Assembly: GCA_963675135.1 (NCBI GenBank)
Contig: OY776124.1
Coordinates: 7,392,677-7,456,676, forward strand
Source of the DNA: Galeopsis tetrahit
Lineage: Eukaryota; Streptophyta; Magnoliopsida; Lamiales; Lamiaceae
Reading direction: 5' to 3'
Length of the DNA: 64,000 nucleotides
The notes under the pieces were generated by a model, which had not been told where the DNA came from, searched no databases, and was given only the letters and a program-made list of their open reading frames with translations. A program made the position numbers and the translations under genes. Within the stretch, counting starts at the first letter, position 1, and every line of letters starts with the position of its first letter. This document shows positions 32,092 through 42,124 of this stretch, one piece after another.

Positions 32092-32590
32092 GAGACCCAA
32101 GTGGGTTACTTGAAAATGAAAGAAAAGATTTTACAAACTAAAATCTTTTAAGAATAAGAGTGAGAGACACTCAGAGGCCTAGAGGCCGAGGAGAGTTAGA
32201 GAGCCCCTCACTATACTCGAGACCCAAGTGGGTTACTTGAAAATGAAAGAAAAGATTTTACAAATTAAAATCTTTTAAGAATAAGAGTGAGAGACACTCA
32301 GAGGCCTAGAGGCCGAGGAGAGTTAGAGAGCCCCTCACTATACTCGAGACCCAAGTGGGTTACTTGAAAATGAAAGAAAAGATTTTACAAACTAAAATCT
32401 TTTAAGAATAAGAGTGAGAGACACTCAGAGGCCTAGAGGCCGAGAGAGCTCCTCACTATGTTCGAGACCCAAAGGGGTTAGTTAATGAAAGAAAGGTTTT
32501 ATGAATCAAAATCCTCTAAGAAGTAGAGTGAGAGACACTCAGAGGCCCAGAGGCCAAGGAAAGCTGGAGAGCATCTCCCCATGATCAAGA
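32092..32590. repeat. ~127-bp tandem repeat in the gypsy element, about four copies
   Basis: Units start cgagacccaagtgggttact at 32092, 32218 and 32345, with a diverged, slightly shorter copy from 32463. Each unit contains a gaaagaaaagattttacaaa block and a near-palindrome gaggcctagaggccgag. Such arrays between pol and the 3' LTR are common in Tat-like elements. Confidence 0.9.
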
Positions 32591-33152
32591 CCTAAGAGGT
32601 TTACTTAGAAAACAAACACTTTCATGAGCCGAATTCATTTGCCAAGATTCTACCTAAAGAAGGAAAGAAAAGATAGACACACAACCTCCTCAAGCCACCT
32701 GAAATTAGAGGTGGTTCCTCGAATCTTTTGAGAAGATCCCTTGAAGGTTATGTAACCAGGAGAAAATAAGGGTGCAGCCTACAAGACCAATAAGGGGAAG
32801 GGAAGAGCACACTTCCACCTTGTTCTTTACTGGCCTTATAGGCTGCCCTTGTAAGCAAAAAGGAAAAAACATGCCAACAAACAGATAGTATGAAGCTACC
32901 ACAGTTACCACAAAAAGCCCCCACATATCCAGGAGTGTGGGGTCCCCTACAGAGTATAGGAAAAACACAGTATCATGAGCAGAAATTAAAAGAGTGTATC
33001 AAAAGAAAGGTAAAATGTTTGTTACGACCATAGAAACACGAATTTTAAGCTGCCTTTTCAACAACAGTTTCTTCAACCACAGCTCCCTCGGTGGCAGCTT
33101 CCTCAACAGCGGCAGGACCGCTAGACCCTCCACCCTCCTCTGGGCCCTCTAC
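32591..33152. other. gypsy spacer between the tandem array and the antisense ORF
   Basis: No recognised coding frame on the plus strand. It contains a direct pair cctaaagaaggaaag-like and a (c)tacc-rich stretch, and would be the 3' region of the antisense gene. Confidence 0.4.
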
Positions 33153-35255
33153 TCATTCGGGGGTAGCTTCAGCATCCTTTCCATCACCTGCTTTCACCTC
33201 ATCCTTGGGGGCAAAGGCATAAGGATAGACTAATTGTTCCAAAGGCTCCGGCTCAGACATGCCTACCTTGGCCACCTGCAAATTGGCAATAGCATGACCC
33301 ATTCCAGGTAACCACCAAGGATTGTCAGCACTTTCTGCCGGATCCCCTAAGAATTTGGAAGGAGGAGCAAGCTTGTCCAGACGAAAAGCACGAGAGTAGG
33401 TCCCATCGAATGCTGGGGCTGAGTGCTCGGCCACGGCATTGCTGAAACCATGATCGATGAAGTGAGGAATGTGGGGCCCCATAGCACACAGGAAGCTGGA
33501 ACTCTTCAAGAAGCTAGACAGCCATTGAGTATGGAGAGTCCCCAGGAATTCTTGACCTAAAGGAGAGGCAAACAGAGATTTGATGCAGGCCTGTACTCCA
33601 ACATCTGGCAGCTCGCGCTCCATTCGCTTCATCTCATTCTCCATCCGCTTCATCTCCCCTTCCATTCGTTCTACCTCTCCTTCCAAATGCCTAGTCTTAG
33701 CCGCCTCTTTCTTACTTTGAGCCCGGAGGATAGGCAGCTCCTCAGCCAGAGCTTGAGCCCGCTTCTGAGCCTTGTCCCTCTCCGCAGTGACACTCCTGAG
33801 AGTCCGTTGATACGAGGACGCCTCAGCCCGAAGGAGTTCGGTCTCAGCAACCATTTCAATGGTCTGGTCGAATATCTTGGTATAGACAAGTCCGAACTAC
33901 ATGACAAGAAAAGATAATATTACAGACATGAAGAAGTTAGATGACTGTAAAGATAAAGGGACATACCTCAGAAGACAGGTGAGCACCATGGAGCAACAGA
34001 TCCTCAGGAAGGGGCTTGCAGGGGAGCGTGCTGGAAGAAGGAGGAGGACATCGGCTGATGAGACGTTAGAGAGGTTCGTAGAAAGTAGGAAGTAGGAAGG
34101 GAGGCCTCTTTCTCAGGAGCGGCACGAACAGTCTTTCCTTTCTTCTTCTTAGAGGTGACAGAGTCGAGCGTGGAAGCATTGGCAGCCGAACGGGTTCTCT
34201 TGGAAACAGAACCTGGGACTTGAGCGGAAGAACTAGGAACAGGAGGAGCCTTGGTAGAACTCTCTGGAACTGGAATCTTCACTGAGCTTTCAGGAACCAC
34301 AATCGGAGAAGGAGAAGCCTCAGAAGGGTTATTAACAGGGGCGACCGTAGGTGCCTTTACCACTCCTAGAGCAGGAGCATCCCATGAAATGTGAGTTAAC
34401 CAGCTCATACCTACAAAGCACCAAGAAACATTCAGGAAAATAACCATGTAGGAAGAGCAAAACAAGAGAGTAAGGATTCTTTTTACCGTCATGAGGCTCT
34501 AAAGGTAAATCCTGGGGGCAAAATCTAAAATAGGAGAGGATACGGGGGTTATTGCAGATACCAATGATATCAAAGAAATCGCGTAGGCGAACATGACCAT
34601 TGAGGCCAGTCATAACAGTATGATTTGAGACGGAATAAGCTTTCAGAGGAGGAGGAGGAATTTCGGGATTATGATATAACCAACCTTCGTGGGGAAATGG
34701 CCAATCCGAGGATTTGGTCACAAAAATATAGTAATCTCTCCAAGACGATTCCTCTTCGTGAAGTTTTTTCATGAACTTACAAGCACGGGACCTCCTCCCA
34801 CAAACATAGAAGAAGCCGTCGTTCAGCTTACAAGAGTACTGGCTCAGAAATAATTCAGCGGAAGGCTCCCCACCGTTCCCCTTCACCAAGATGTAAAATC
34901 CGATCATAGTACGGATGGCGTTGGGAGTGAACTGATTAAGAGGAATTTGCATGCGGGTAGATATTGAGGCCAAATAAGGATGGATAGGAAATCGAAGACC
35001 AACCCTAATCTGGGCTTCGAAGAAAGCTAGGGTTCGAGGTCCTGAGAAATTAGGGCGTTCATTCAGATGAGGGATTCGGGGGATGTACTCTGGGGGAAAG
35101 ATTTGGGCTTGGATGAGACTAGCCAGGTGGGTGTCATCGATTAGAGAAGAGGTCGAAATCTTATCCCTTAGTTGAGGATCCTCTATTGGAAACAGTATCG
35201 ACTCGGGAGGACTCGGTCTGAAGGATTCGAACGGGGTTGCCTCGCCGGAAGACAT
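33153..35255 (-). pseudogene. Antisense spliced ORF of the gypsy element (Tat-type aORF), one frameshift
   Basis: Reads opposite to gag-pol. Exon 1 (35255-34487) starts MSSGEATPFESFRPS and contains the putative gypsy-type transposon domain: FEAQIRVGLRFPIHPYLA.., then QFTPNAIRTMIGFYILVKG and SQYSCK. The donor is GACG|gtaaaa. Exon 2 (34410-33967) follows ttgtag|GTATGAG and encodes a Ser/Pro/Val-rich linker with KKKKGK; its frame breaks near 34000-34130, and the frame ending in LLLHGAHLSSE joins at GAG|gtatgt. Exon 3 (33896-33153) follows catgtag|TTCGGA and encodes an Ala/Glu/Arg coiled coil with a MKRME repeat, then a globular tail ending PEE-type acidic. Such ORFs are known in Tat-lineage elements; their function is unknown. 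Confidence 0.75.
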
Positions 35256-35693
35256 TGACAAAGTAGTGCTAAAAAAAGAAAAGGAGGTAGAGGATAGCTA
35301 GGTTACCTTGTTGGAACAAGTACGAAATCAGACGGGGCGACCGGTGATGATGAGACCTGGGGAGGAAGACGCCCGAGAAGAAAAGAAAAAATATAACAGG
35401 GAAACTTTCGAGAAGATGAAATTTGAAAGAAGGATGCGTGAAGTGAGTAGGAAAAGGAGTAGAATCGAGGTTTCTCCTCGAGAAAGTAGCAAGAGAGAGA
35501 AAATTGCGACTGTGTGGGACCCAGGCGCAAAAGTCGAAGCGTTTTCTCGAGCTTTGGGCAGGAAAACTCAAGAAGGTACGTATTTTCGAAATCTCTCTCC
35601 GGACGGAAGTTAGAACATGTCTCTCCAGAGGTGCCCTTTATTCCGGATTCCCTTGAACTTTTTACTCTCACAAAGATATAATCACTTTATGAG
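35256..35693. other. gypsy region upstream of the antisense ORF
   Basis: Between the aORF start and the PPT. Several open frames cross it on both strands, but none shows a known domain. Its place fits a minus-strand promoter or leader. No clear TATA box is seen. Confidence 0.4.
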
Positions 35694-35709
35694 AGTAGGG
35701 GGGAGTAGA
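35694..35709 (+). other. Polypurine tract of the gypsy element
   Basis: agtaggggggagtaga ends directly at the 3' LTR start, as expected for plus-strand priming. Confidence 0.85.
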
Positions 35710-36442
35710 TGATGCGGCCTAAAATTGTCAACTCAGGAGATGTCGACACGTGTACAGAGGACAAGATTTATGTGGAGATAGATATGTGAAGAGAACTCCT
35801 CCAGATATAAAATCCCTTCGGATGTCCTTCCAGAGGGAGCTCCACCTAAGGGTCTCGAGGGAGAAATATCAGGAAGACCAGGTTCTGAGGGAAATTGGTC
35901 TGCCTAGATTTCCGGAGGAATTTCCTATAAAAGGGGATAAGAGCAGGTAAATGAAGACTAATTATTCCTTTTACTCAAACGGCTAGAATTTAGTAGGCGA
36001 AGTGGTTGCGATTCTTGAGGGAGAGGAGATTTGTAGACTCGTTCAAGGATAGAGGAAGGGCCGATCCGAGAAAGGGGGAAAATCTAATTCCCTTTCGAGG
36101 GAACTCCTCTATAAATAGCCGAGCCTAGGTACATTAACAGGTTACGATCTCTGAAAACTACTTAATCTTATTATACTTCTTTTATAAAGCTCCTGAATCT
36201 CTTCTCCGAGAATCCTATCATTAAAAAGAGGACTTTTAAGTCCCCATTATTGACTGAATCACATATATTGACTTGAGTGTCGGAGTGTTCGCGTCGGACT
36301 CCCCTCCGGCGTGTCTTTTGCAGGTTCTTGGAGGATTCTTTTGAAGGAGGCTTTTGACCCGGATTCTTCATATACTGGTTCAAGAATCTGGATATCTGAC
36401 GTGGGAGATATCTAGCTTATCCGTGCAAATTTTGGCACAACA
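35710..36442 (+). repeat. 3' LTR of the gypsy element
   Basis: Same length (733) and ends as 25426-26158. TATA box at 36110-36117. Differences noted include caactcagg versus cacctcagg and gagtgtcgg versus gagcgtcgg. Confidence 0.93.
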
Positions 36443-37054
36443 ATATATATATATAAAAAAGATATCTTAAAAAATGGGCCCCTAAAAAAATAAAATATTT
36501 CTGGGCCTGAATCGATCGCCTCGTTGGCCTAACATTAGGACCGGGCCTGGGTCGGGTTGGGCAATATTGGATCAAAAATGGCGAAAAGGCTACAGGCTTT
36601 CGAGTGCACCATATCATGCAGTTCAAGAATCAACAAACCATCACTCCCCTACAAATTTTATCCAACTGTCCTTGACCTCGCCTTCCACTGCGACGTCCTT
36701 GTAATTTCTTGTTTATTAACGGAGAAAACGTGCCACATGATCAACAACGATGTGATGGCGGCCCTAGGGAAGAACGGAGTCATAGTAAACGTCGGGAGGG
36801 GCCCGATCATTGATGAAGAAGCATTGGTGAAGCGGTTGATGGAAAGAACGATTAGTGGTGCTGCATTGGATGTGTTTGAGAACGAGCCGAGTGTTCCTAC
36901 AGAGCTTTTCGAGTTGGATAATGTGGTGTTGTCGCCACATCGAGCTGCCTTCACAAAAGAAGCATTCTATGAAGCTTTCAAGATTGTAGTTGGGAATTTA
37001 GAGGCTTTCTTCTCAAACAAGCCCTTGTTGGCTCCTGTCAGTACAGATGAATGA

Positions 37055-37942
37055 ATGAATGGTGTACCTAAGCTATGGTAACATCAATTGAGCTGATTTT
37101 AATTTTTTATTTTTTTTCATTCGAGTTTGTTTGTTAAACTTCACGAACTAGGCTCGTTTACTTCATTAACGAGCTCGTTTAACTCGTATTAATGAACTTC
37201 TTCGAACCGAGCTCGAACTAAACTCGCTTACTTCATTATCGAGCTTTTTGAAAGCCAAACTCGAATTATTTGCGAACCTAATATTCTAGAATTGAGACGA
37301 GCTCAAACTCTACTATTAGAGTTCAAATCAAGCTCGAGCTGACTCGAGCCTAAAAAATTCCAAACGAGTCTTTCTCAAGCCTAATGGTATTCGATTTGGT
37401 TCGACCCTTTTACATCCCTAATATCACTTACATGAGACGATAAATGTGATTAATTGCACTTCATCCAGTGTAATTTATCTAGCAAGTATGCATTCATATA
37501 GCAACTATGGGAACACCTAATTTTTATCACCCTCAGAATTGGAATACCAACAATTTTAAAAGAATTAGCTAAAAAAAAAAAGTCACCTAATTTTGATGCT
37601 ACTTGACAAACTTCTCAAACTGCAACTACTACAATTTTAAAAGAATTAGCCAAAATAGCAATGATAATTAATATAATTAAACATCAAATGAGCAAACCAG
37701 ATACCAAATCAAAAGACACAATAGAGACAAATTATATTACAATGAAACAAGTTTACAATTTTGAATGTAAATTCAGTTCGCTTGGCAAGTGAGTGAAGTT
37801 ACACTGAAAAGATCGGAAGTAAATAAATCACTGAGCAGGATGGAACAAGAATCACTTGCATCCCGCAGTTTGTTTAAATGAAAATAATTACCTTCCTATA
37901 GACCGAATAGTTTTATGGTTCAAATGGGAGATAAACGACCGA
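37055..37942. other. 3' flank of the reductase pseudogene and of the AMMECR1 gene
   Basis: From 37120 to 37410 a field of gagctcg/ctcgagc-type motifs, a widespread plant dispersed repeat. From about 37690 the sequence is the probable 3' UTR of the minus-strand AMMECR1 gene. No coding frame. Confidence 0.5.
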
Positions 37943-40866
37943 TCAATAATTGCCTGGTTTTGCCCCATTAATAGTCGGAGCAGCACCTCTTGTTGTCTTA
38001 ACATAGGCAACATATTCACTGTAGCGCATGGTAAATAGTGTACTTTGGTAACGAGTGAGCTCAATACGCTTTTGTAATTGTTCTGTGATGGTGCCATTAT
38101 ACCCAGCCTTTCTCATCAATGAGTCAATTGCTTCAATCGTTGTCCAACCTGGTACGATAAACGCAAGATAATTAAACTAGCATAATTAACTTGGTTCATA
38201 TGAACTCCATCCTATTTTCCAACAAAATATTATACAGGATCGATTTAAAGTTTATTGGGTAGGATCAATAGAGCTCAGATCTGTGAACTAGGTTCATACA
38301 AGTTTTTGTCTATTGTACGTAGCCTCCCACACTCTTGGGCTCTGGAGTGGGGAAGTAATAGTGTTGCTAGTCTTTTAGTATTTTGTGAAAGAAAATTTAC
38401 TTTTTAACCATTAAATCTAATGATTTTCTTGGACACTTTCACCCTCGACCATATCATCTGCAACAGCCTGTAGCAACAGAACGAGGTATTCACCCATACA
38501 GGGTCCATCTGCATCATCCCTTACCAACAACCCATATCACCAAAACCCAGAAAGGAATATCTGGCAAGAGATTGTGTCTTGGCTAAAGAGAAATTGAAGT
38601 TTTAAGTTAAGGGTATTCCTTCACAGTGAATAAATTTGGTGTCTTGTGCACAAGTTTACCTTCATGAGCAGCAACCTCAGGCAAGTAGGTGGCACTTCGC
38701 CTTGAATTGTTATCAGGGTCGGTAAATTCAATAATTATTCCATGCTTCCCAACCTGCAAAAACACAAATTTGATAGTGTTAAGAGTTCAGATCTAGAATT
38801 AAGGCACCTGCTAAACTATTACTATATTATAGAAGAATTTCACCAATCAAATTATTTAGGGAATTCCAGACGTTGGTGTGGTAAATAACCATTAAAAAGG
38901 GCTTAAATTCAAATATTATATGGTCCTTTTGGATCAACAAACTAACAAGTAAAAGTCCCATCAGGTGATACACAGAAAGACAAGTCGGATGTTGTAGCTT
39001 GCAAGCATGAAACTAGTGAACACACATTTTAACCAAATTCCATTGTACTACTGACCTCCCAGTCAAGGTAGTCGCGAGCAGTTTCATAATTAGTCAAGAT
39101 GGAAACTGTACACTCTAATTGAGGCAGTTCTTTAGCTTGTATGGGGGGAAATCGGCGGTCCCTGAGGGCGCTGAAAAAATATTTTTAAGACTAGAATTAG
39201 ATAGATGTCACATAAAAAATACTATTGACATTGCTGGCATATGACAACAAAACAGAATAAAAACAAATCCTAAACTATCATATAGATGCGACATACGGAG
39301 TATATTATTAGAAAGATGAATATTAAAAAGTAACAACTAACAAGAGGAGCAAATTTCCATTCGAAGAATATTGTGAAGAGAAGAACGGTTACATAAACAA
39401 GAACAGGTTGTGCTGTAGACTAGAATGATGAAAGAAAAGAAACAAGACTAATATACACAGAAAATCCAAGGAAAAAGAACGATTGATTAGAACAATGCCA
39501 GTGGTATAAGGTATCAACAACACAATCTTATACACAGTGCACAACATAATCATCTCAGTCAATAGATAATTTAAAGTAATGAAGTGGAAAGAAGTAATAT
39601 ATATGTAATGTAAGCTATTGAACTCTTATACCTTATTAGAATGAGCACCAAGACATTATATCGAGTTTGAAGAGTACATTATGCAAGTACCTTGTTAAAG
39701 CATAGTCCTTGAAGCCATTAATTATGTAGCGAGCTTCCAAAGTCCCTATGCATCCACGTAAACGAGGCTCCCCACCATTGATCACTTTCTTCCAGGTCAC
39801 AAACAATGGACTGTAACAAAAGCGTGATGTAGACAATGCATAAACCAACATATCAAAGAGTAGTGGTTGTCATCATGCATTTCATTTTATTGAAAGCTCT
39901 GAGGAAGTCGGTTAAAAGTATTAAACGTGTTATTGATACTTGTTAGCTAAACAAGAAAAAGGTAAGGGGCCATGAATCCATCATCATTAGATATTGAACA
40001 ACTGGAGAATTCGAGAAACGGTAGGCATGTTTGATGTTTAACTTCGGATGATAATTTAATTGAAGATGCCCAAAATTAAACTTAATTTTTTTTGATAATA
40101 AAATGCCAATCTAATAGATCATTTTCTCAAGCAAAGTACAGATGGTAGTATAAATCACAGGCCATTTTGTCCCGGAGTTTTGGACCAAGACCCTTGGACC
40201 ATGCACCAAGTGCAGTTTTACAACGATAAGATATCTCCCCTGCAAAGCACTAACATCAGTATTCGAATTCCACTCATTTTCCATCGTTACAAAACCGATA
40301 TAATTAACAATAAACTCTATAATTCCACACATATACAAACTATCGGGTAAGGTTTATTTTGTCCCTTAACTTGCACTAATTTTGCCAAATTCAATTAAAA
40401 GGACAAAAAAAGTTGAATTTTCTTAACCTGCTTTAGCCAGGACAAAAAATGGATTTCGTAAACTTAAGAGACGAATTTCAAAGTCAAAAAAGTGAGTGGA
40501 TTAAGGGACAAAAAATAACCTTTACCCCATGCATAGCAAAAATTGGAAACAGCAGTTCACACAAAAATTAACCAAACCAAAACGCAGAGTCAAAATAGGC
40601 GCAAAGCATACTACCATGGCAATTTACCCAGATAACATCTCTTAAACAAGCATAAACATAAGTGGAATTTTAAAATTTTCAGTTATCAAACTGCAGAATA
40701 GCACTCTAACATCAACAATCATACATAAAACAAAAAAAAAAGAGATGAAGTGAAATCCATACTGCTGGCCCTCATCGAAAGCGGGAGGAGGAGGCTCCTC
40801 GTTGTTGTAGTGCGCCACCAGTGTGTCGAAGCAGTACACAACCATCTCCCGATTCGCAGACACCAT
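37943..40866 (-). CDS. AMMECR1-family protein, 5 exons, 212 aa
   Basis: Exons on the minus strand: 40866-40763, 39810-39691, 39170-39056, 38753-38660, 38148-37943. All junctions are GT..AG, and phases close to a 212-aa product ending GAKPGNY and TGA. The start MVSANREMVVYCFDTLVAHY, the LFVTWKK segment, the RLRGCIGTLEARYI motif (the highly conserved RGCIGT) and the FPPI...LP.LECTVSILT pattern define the AMMECR1 domain over the whole protein. The family is conserved from archaea to plants and its biochemical role is not settled; a nuclear or cytosolic location is likely as no targeting signal is seen. The 5' leader has a long (GA)n tract (CT on plus, 40998-41028). This looks like an intact host gene. 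The neighbour at 42125 is on the same strand but is separate. Confidence 0.95.
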
Positions 40867-40997
40867 TTTTTTTTTTCGGAAATTACAATTGCGTTAAAAT
40901 GAAAACAATGAACAGAATTTTGTCGATCGAAATTGAATTGGGGTTTGAGGTTGAGGAATTTTTTGGGTGTGAGAATCGGGAGAGATGGAGTGAGGGA

Positions 40998-41028
40998 CTC
41001 TCTTTCTCTCTCTCTCTCTCTCTCTCGC
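40998..41028. repeat. (CT)n microsatellite in the AMMECR1 5' leader
   Basis: About 13-14 CT units. On the gene strand this is a GA-rich leader about 130 bases before the ATG, a typical GAGA-type feature of plant promoters. Confidence 0.85.
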
Positions 41029-41366
41029 TGGGGAATAATTTATTGACTGACGTTGAAATAGATACCCCACTATAACATTTTAATTGAATAATGTATTTTT
41101 GGATCATTTAGTACACTTAAAATTAACAGTGTTTTTAAGTATTTGATAGAAATTTAATTTTTGATCTATCTATCTTGAGTAAATTTAAACGGGATCTATA
41201 AATATTATTGACGTAAATATAAAATTGACCTATTGTAAAAATGTAATGAGGGCACTGTTTAAGTGTAATTTTGTAAAATTAAATAAATAAAGTGGATAGT
41301 GTGATTGGAATGAGTATAAAAGTAATGTCATTTAATGTAAATATGTGAATAGTATGAGGGTGGAGT

Positions 41367-41773
41367 AGACATGCGTAAAATTGAACCGCCAAATCGGCCA
41401 AACCGCCGGTTATGGTTTACAAACCGAATCGTAACCGATAAATGGCGGTTCGGTTACGGTTTGACATTTTGACAGACCGCAAACCGCCGGTTTTTTTTAT
41501 TAAAAAAAAAAAAAAATTTAATACACAATTCTTCTATTTTTAATGTATAAAATTAAATTATATAATTTTTATTCAATTATAGTAATGTATTTTCTAAAAA
41601 ATGAGTTAAAACGAACGAAAACGGAGATAAAAAAAAAATTAAATTAAAACCGCCAAACCAGCGATTTTCAAACCGAACCGCCGGTTCAAAAACCGTAACC
41701 GTAACTGGCGGTTCGATTACAGTTCGCCATTTCCGAAAACCGTTACCGCCAGTTTCAACCGACGAACATGTCC
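41367..41773. mobile_element. hAT-like MITE of the AACCGCC type
   Basis: The ends are agacatgcg and, on the complement, ggacatgttcg. The flanking duplication ggtggagt is perfect at 41359-41366 and 41774-41781 (8 bp, hAT size). The inside is built of inverted aaccgcc/ggcggtt blocks that can fold, with a poly-A/T centre. No coding capacity. It sits between the AMMECR1 promoter and the 3' end of the MMTAG2-like gene. Confidence 0.8.
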
Positions 41774-42124
41774 GGTGGAGTTTATGAAAAAATTTATTTT
41801 TTAAGAGTGTACAGAGAGAGTAAGCTATTACACGGAGCTTACAAGTTCAGCCAATCATCCTCTAACATCCTCAATTAAAGAAAAGTTTGCTTCGATTCAT
41901 CTCCGACAAAGTTATAGAAAATACACGAATCCAGTAAACTAGAAATGACATCGAGAATAAATTTAACCAACGAGGCAATAAGAAAAAACAGCAATACACA
42001 AGACGATATCATATCACCAATGCCATTCAAGTGTCTCCAGCTTACCATTTCATTCTCACAAATATATTGTTCAAAGAGCGGATCTCGTTTTAGTTCCTCG
42101 TTACATTCTCTGACTTCTCTTGGT

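Larger units (their letters stand above)
25426..36442 (+). mobile_element. Ty3/gypsy LTR retrotransposon, Tat-like, with antisense ORF
   Basis: An 11.0 kb element: LTR, PBS, gag, pol (PR-RT-RNase H-second RNase H-IN), tandem repeats, an antisense spliced ORF, PPT, LTR. The duplication is atata on each side (25421-25425, 36443-36447). The two 733-bp LTRs differ at about 8-10 positions (roughly 99% identical), so this is a young insertion and younger than the MITE it sits in. A second RNase H between RT and integrase and extra antisense ORFs downstream of pol are known from the Tat lineage. Confidence 0.93.
24793..36549. mobile_element. hAT-like MITE in the HPR3-like exon (itself split by the gypsy element)
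   Basis: The left end is cagagtcggtcctagg and the complement of the right end is caggcccggtcctaat. Both continue into a shared tctgggcctgaatcga stretch. An 8-bp duplication ggtcgggt lies at 24785-24792 and 36550-36557, and removing one copy restores the reductase frame. The CAG start and 8-bp duplication are hAT features. Without the gypsy element it is about 740 bp, AT-rich and non-coding, with an open low-complexity frame near 25302 that I do not accept as a gene. Confidence 0.85.
24753..37054 (+). pseudogene. HPR3-like glyoxylate/hydroxypyruvate reductase, split by nested transposons
   Basis: The 5' piece of the exon (24753-24792) encodes AFQLRGKQLGMVG. After the insertion, from 36558, the frame continues LGNIGSKMAKRL..., giving the Rossmann GLGNIG motif exactly across the insertion point. 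The remaining ~165 codons form the NAD(P)-binding and C-terminal part of a D-isomer 2-hydroxyacid dehydrogenase, closest in pattern to plant HPR3. The catalytic Arg (NVGRG), Glu (DVFENEP) and His (LSPHRAA) are present, and the stop is at 37054. The family reduces hydroxypyruvate or glyoxylate with NAD(P)H. There is no other frameshift or stop in the 3' part, so the gene was probably intact until the hAT-like MITE entered. The N-terminal substrate-binding exon is not in the window; it is lost or lies far upstream. Confidence 0.88.

Noticed and set aside
40111..40338. Separate 75-aa gene inside AMMECR1 intron 1
   Set aside because: It lies fully in the first intron of a complete five-exon gene on the same strand and shows no domain.
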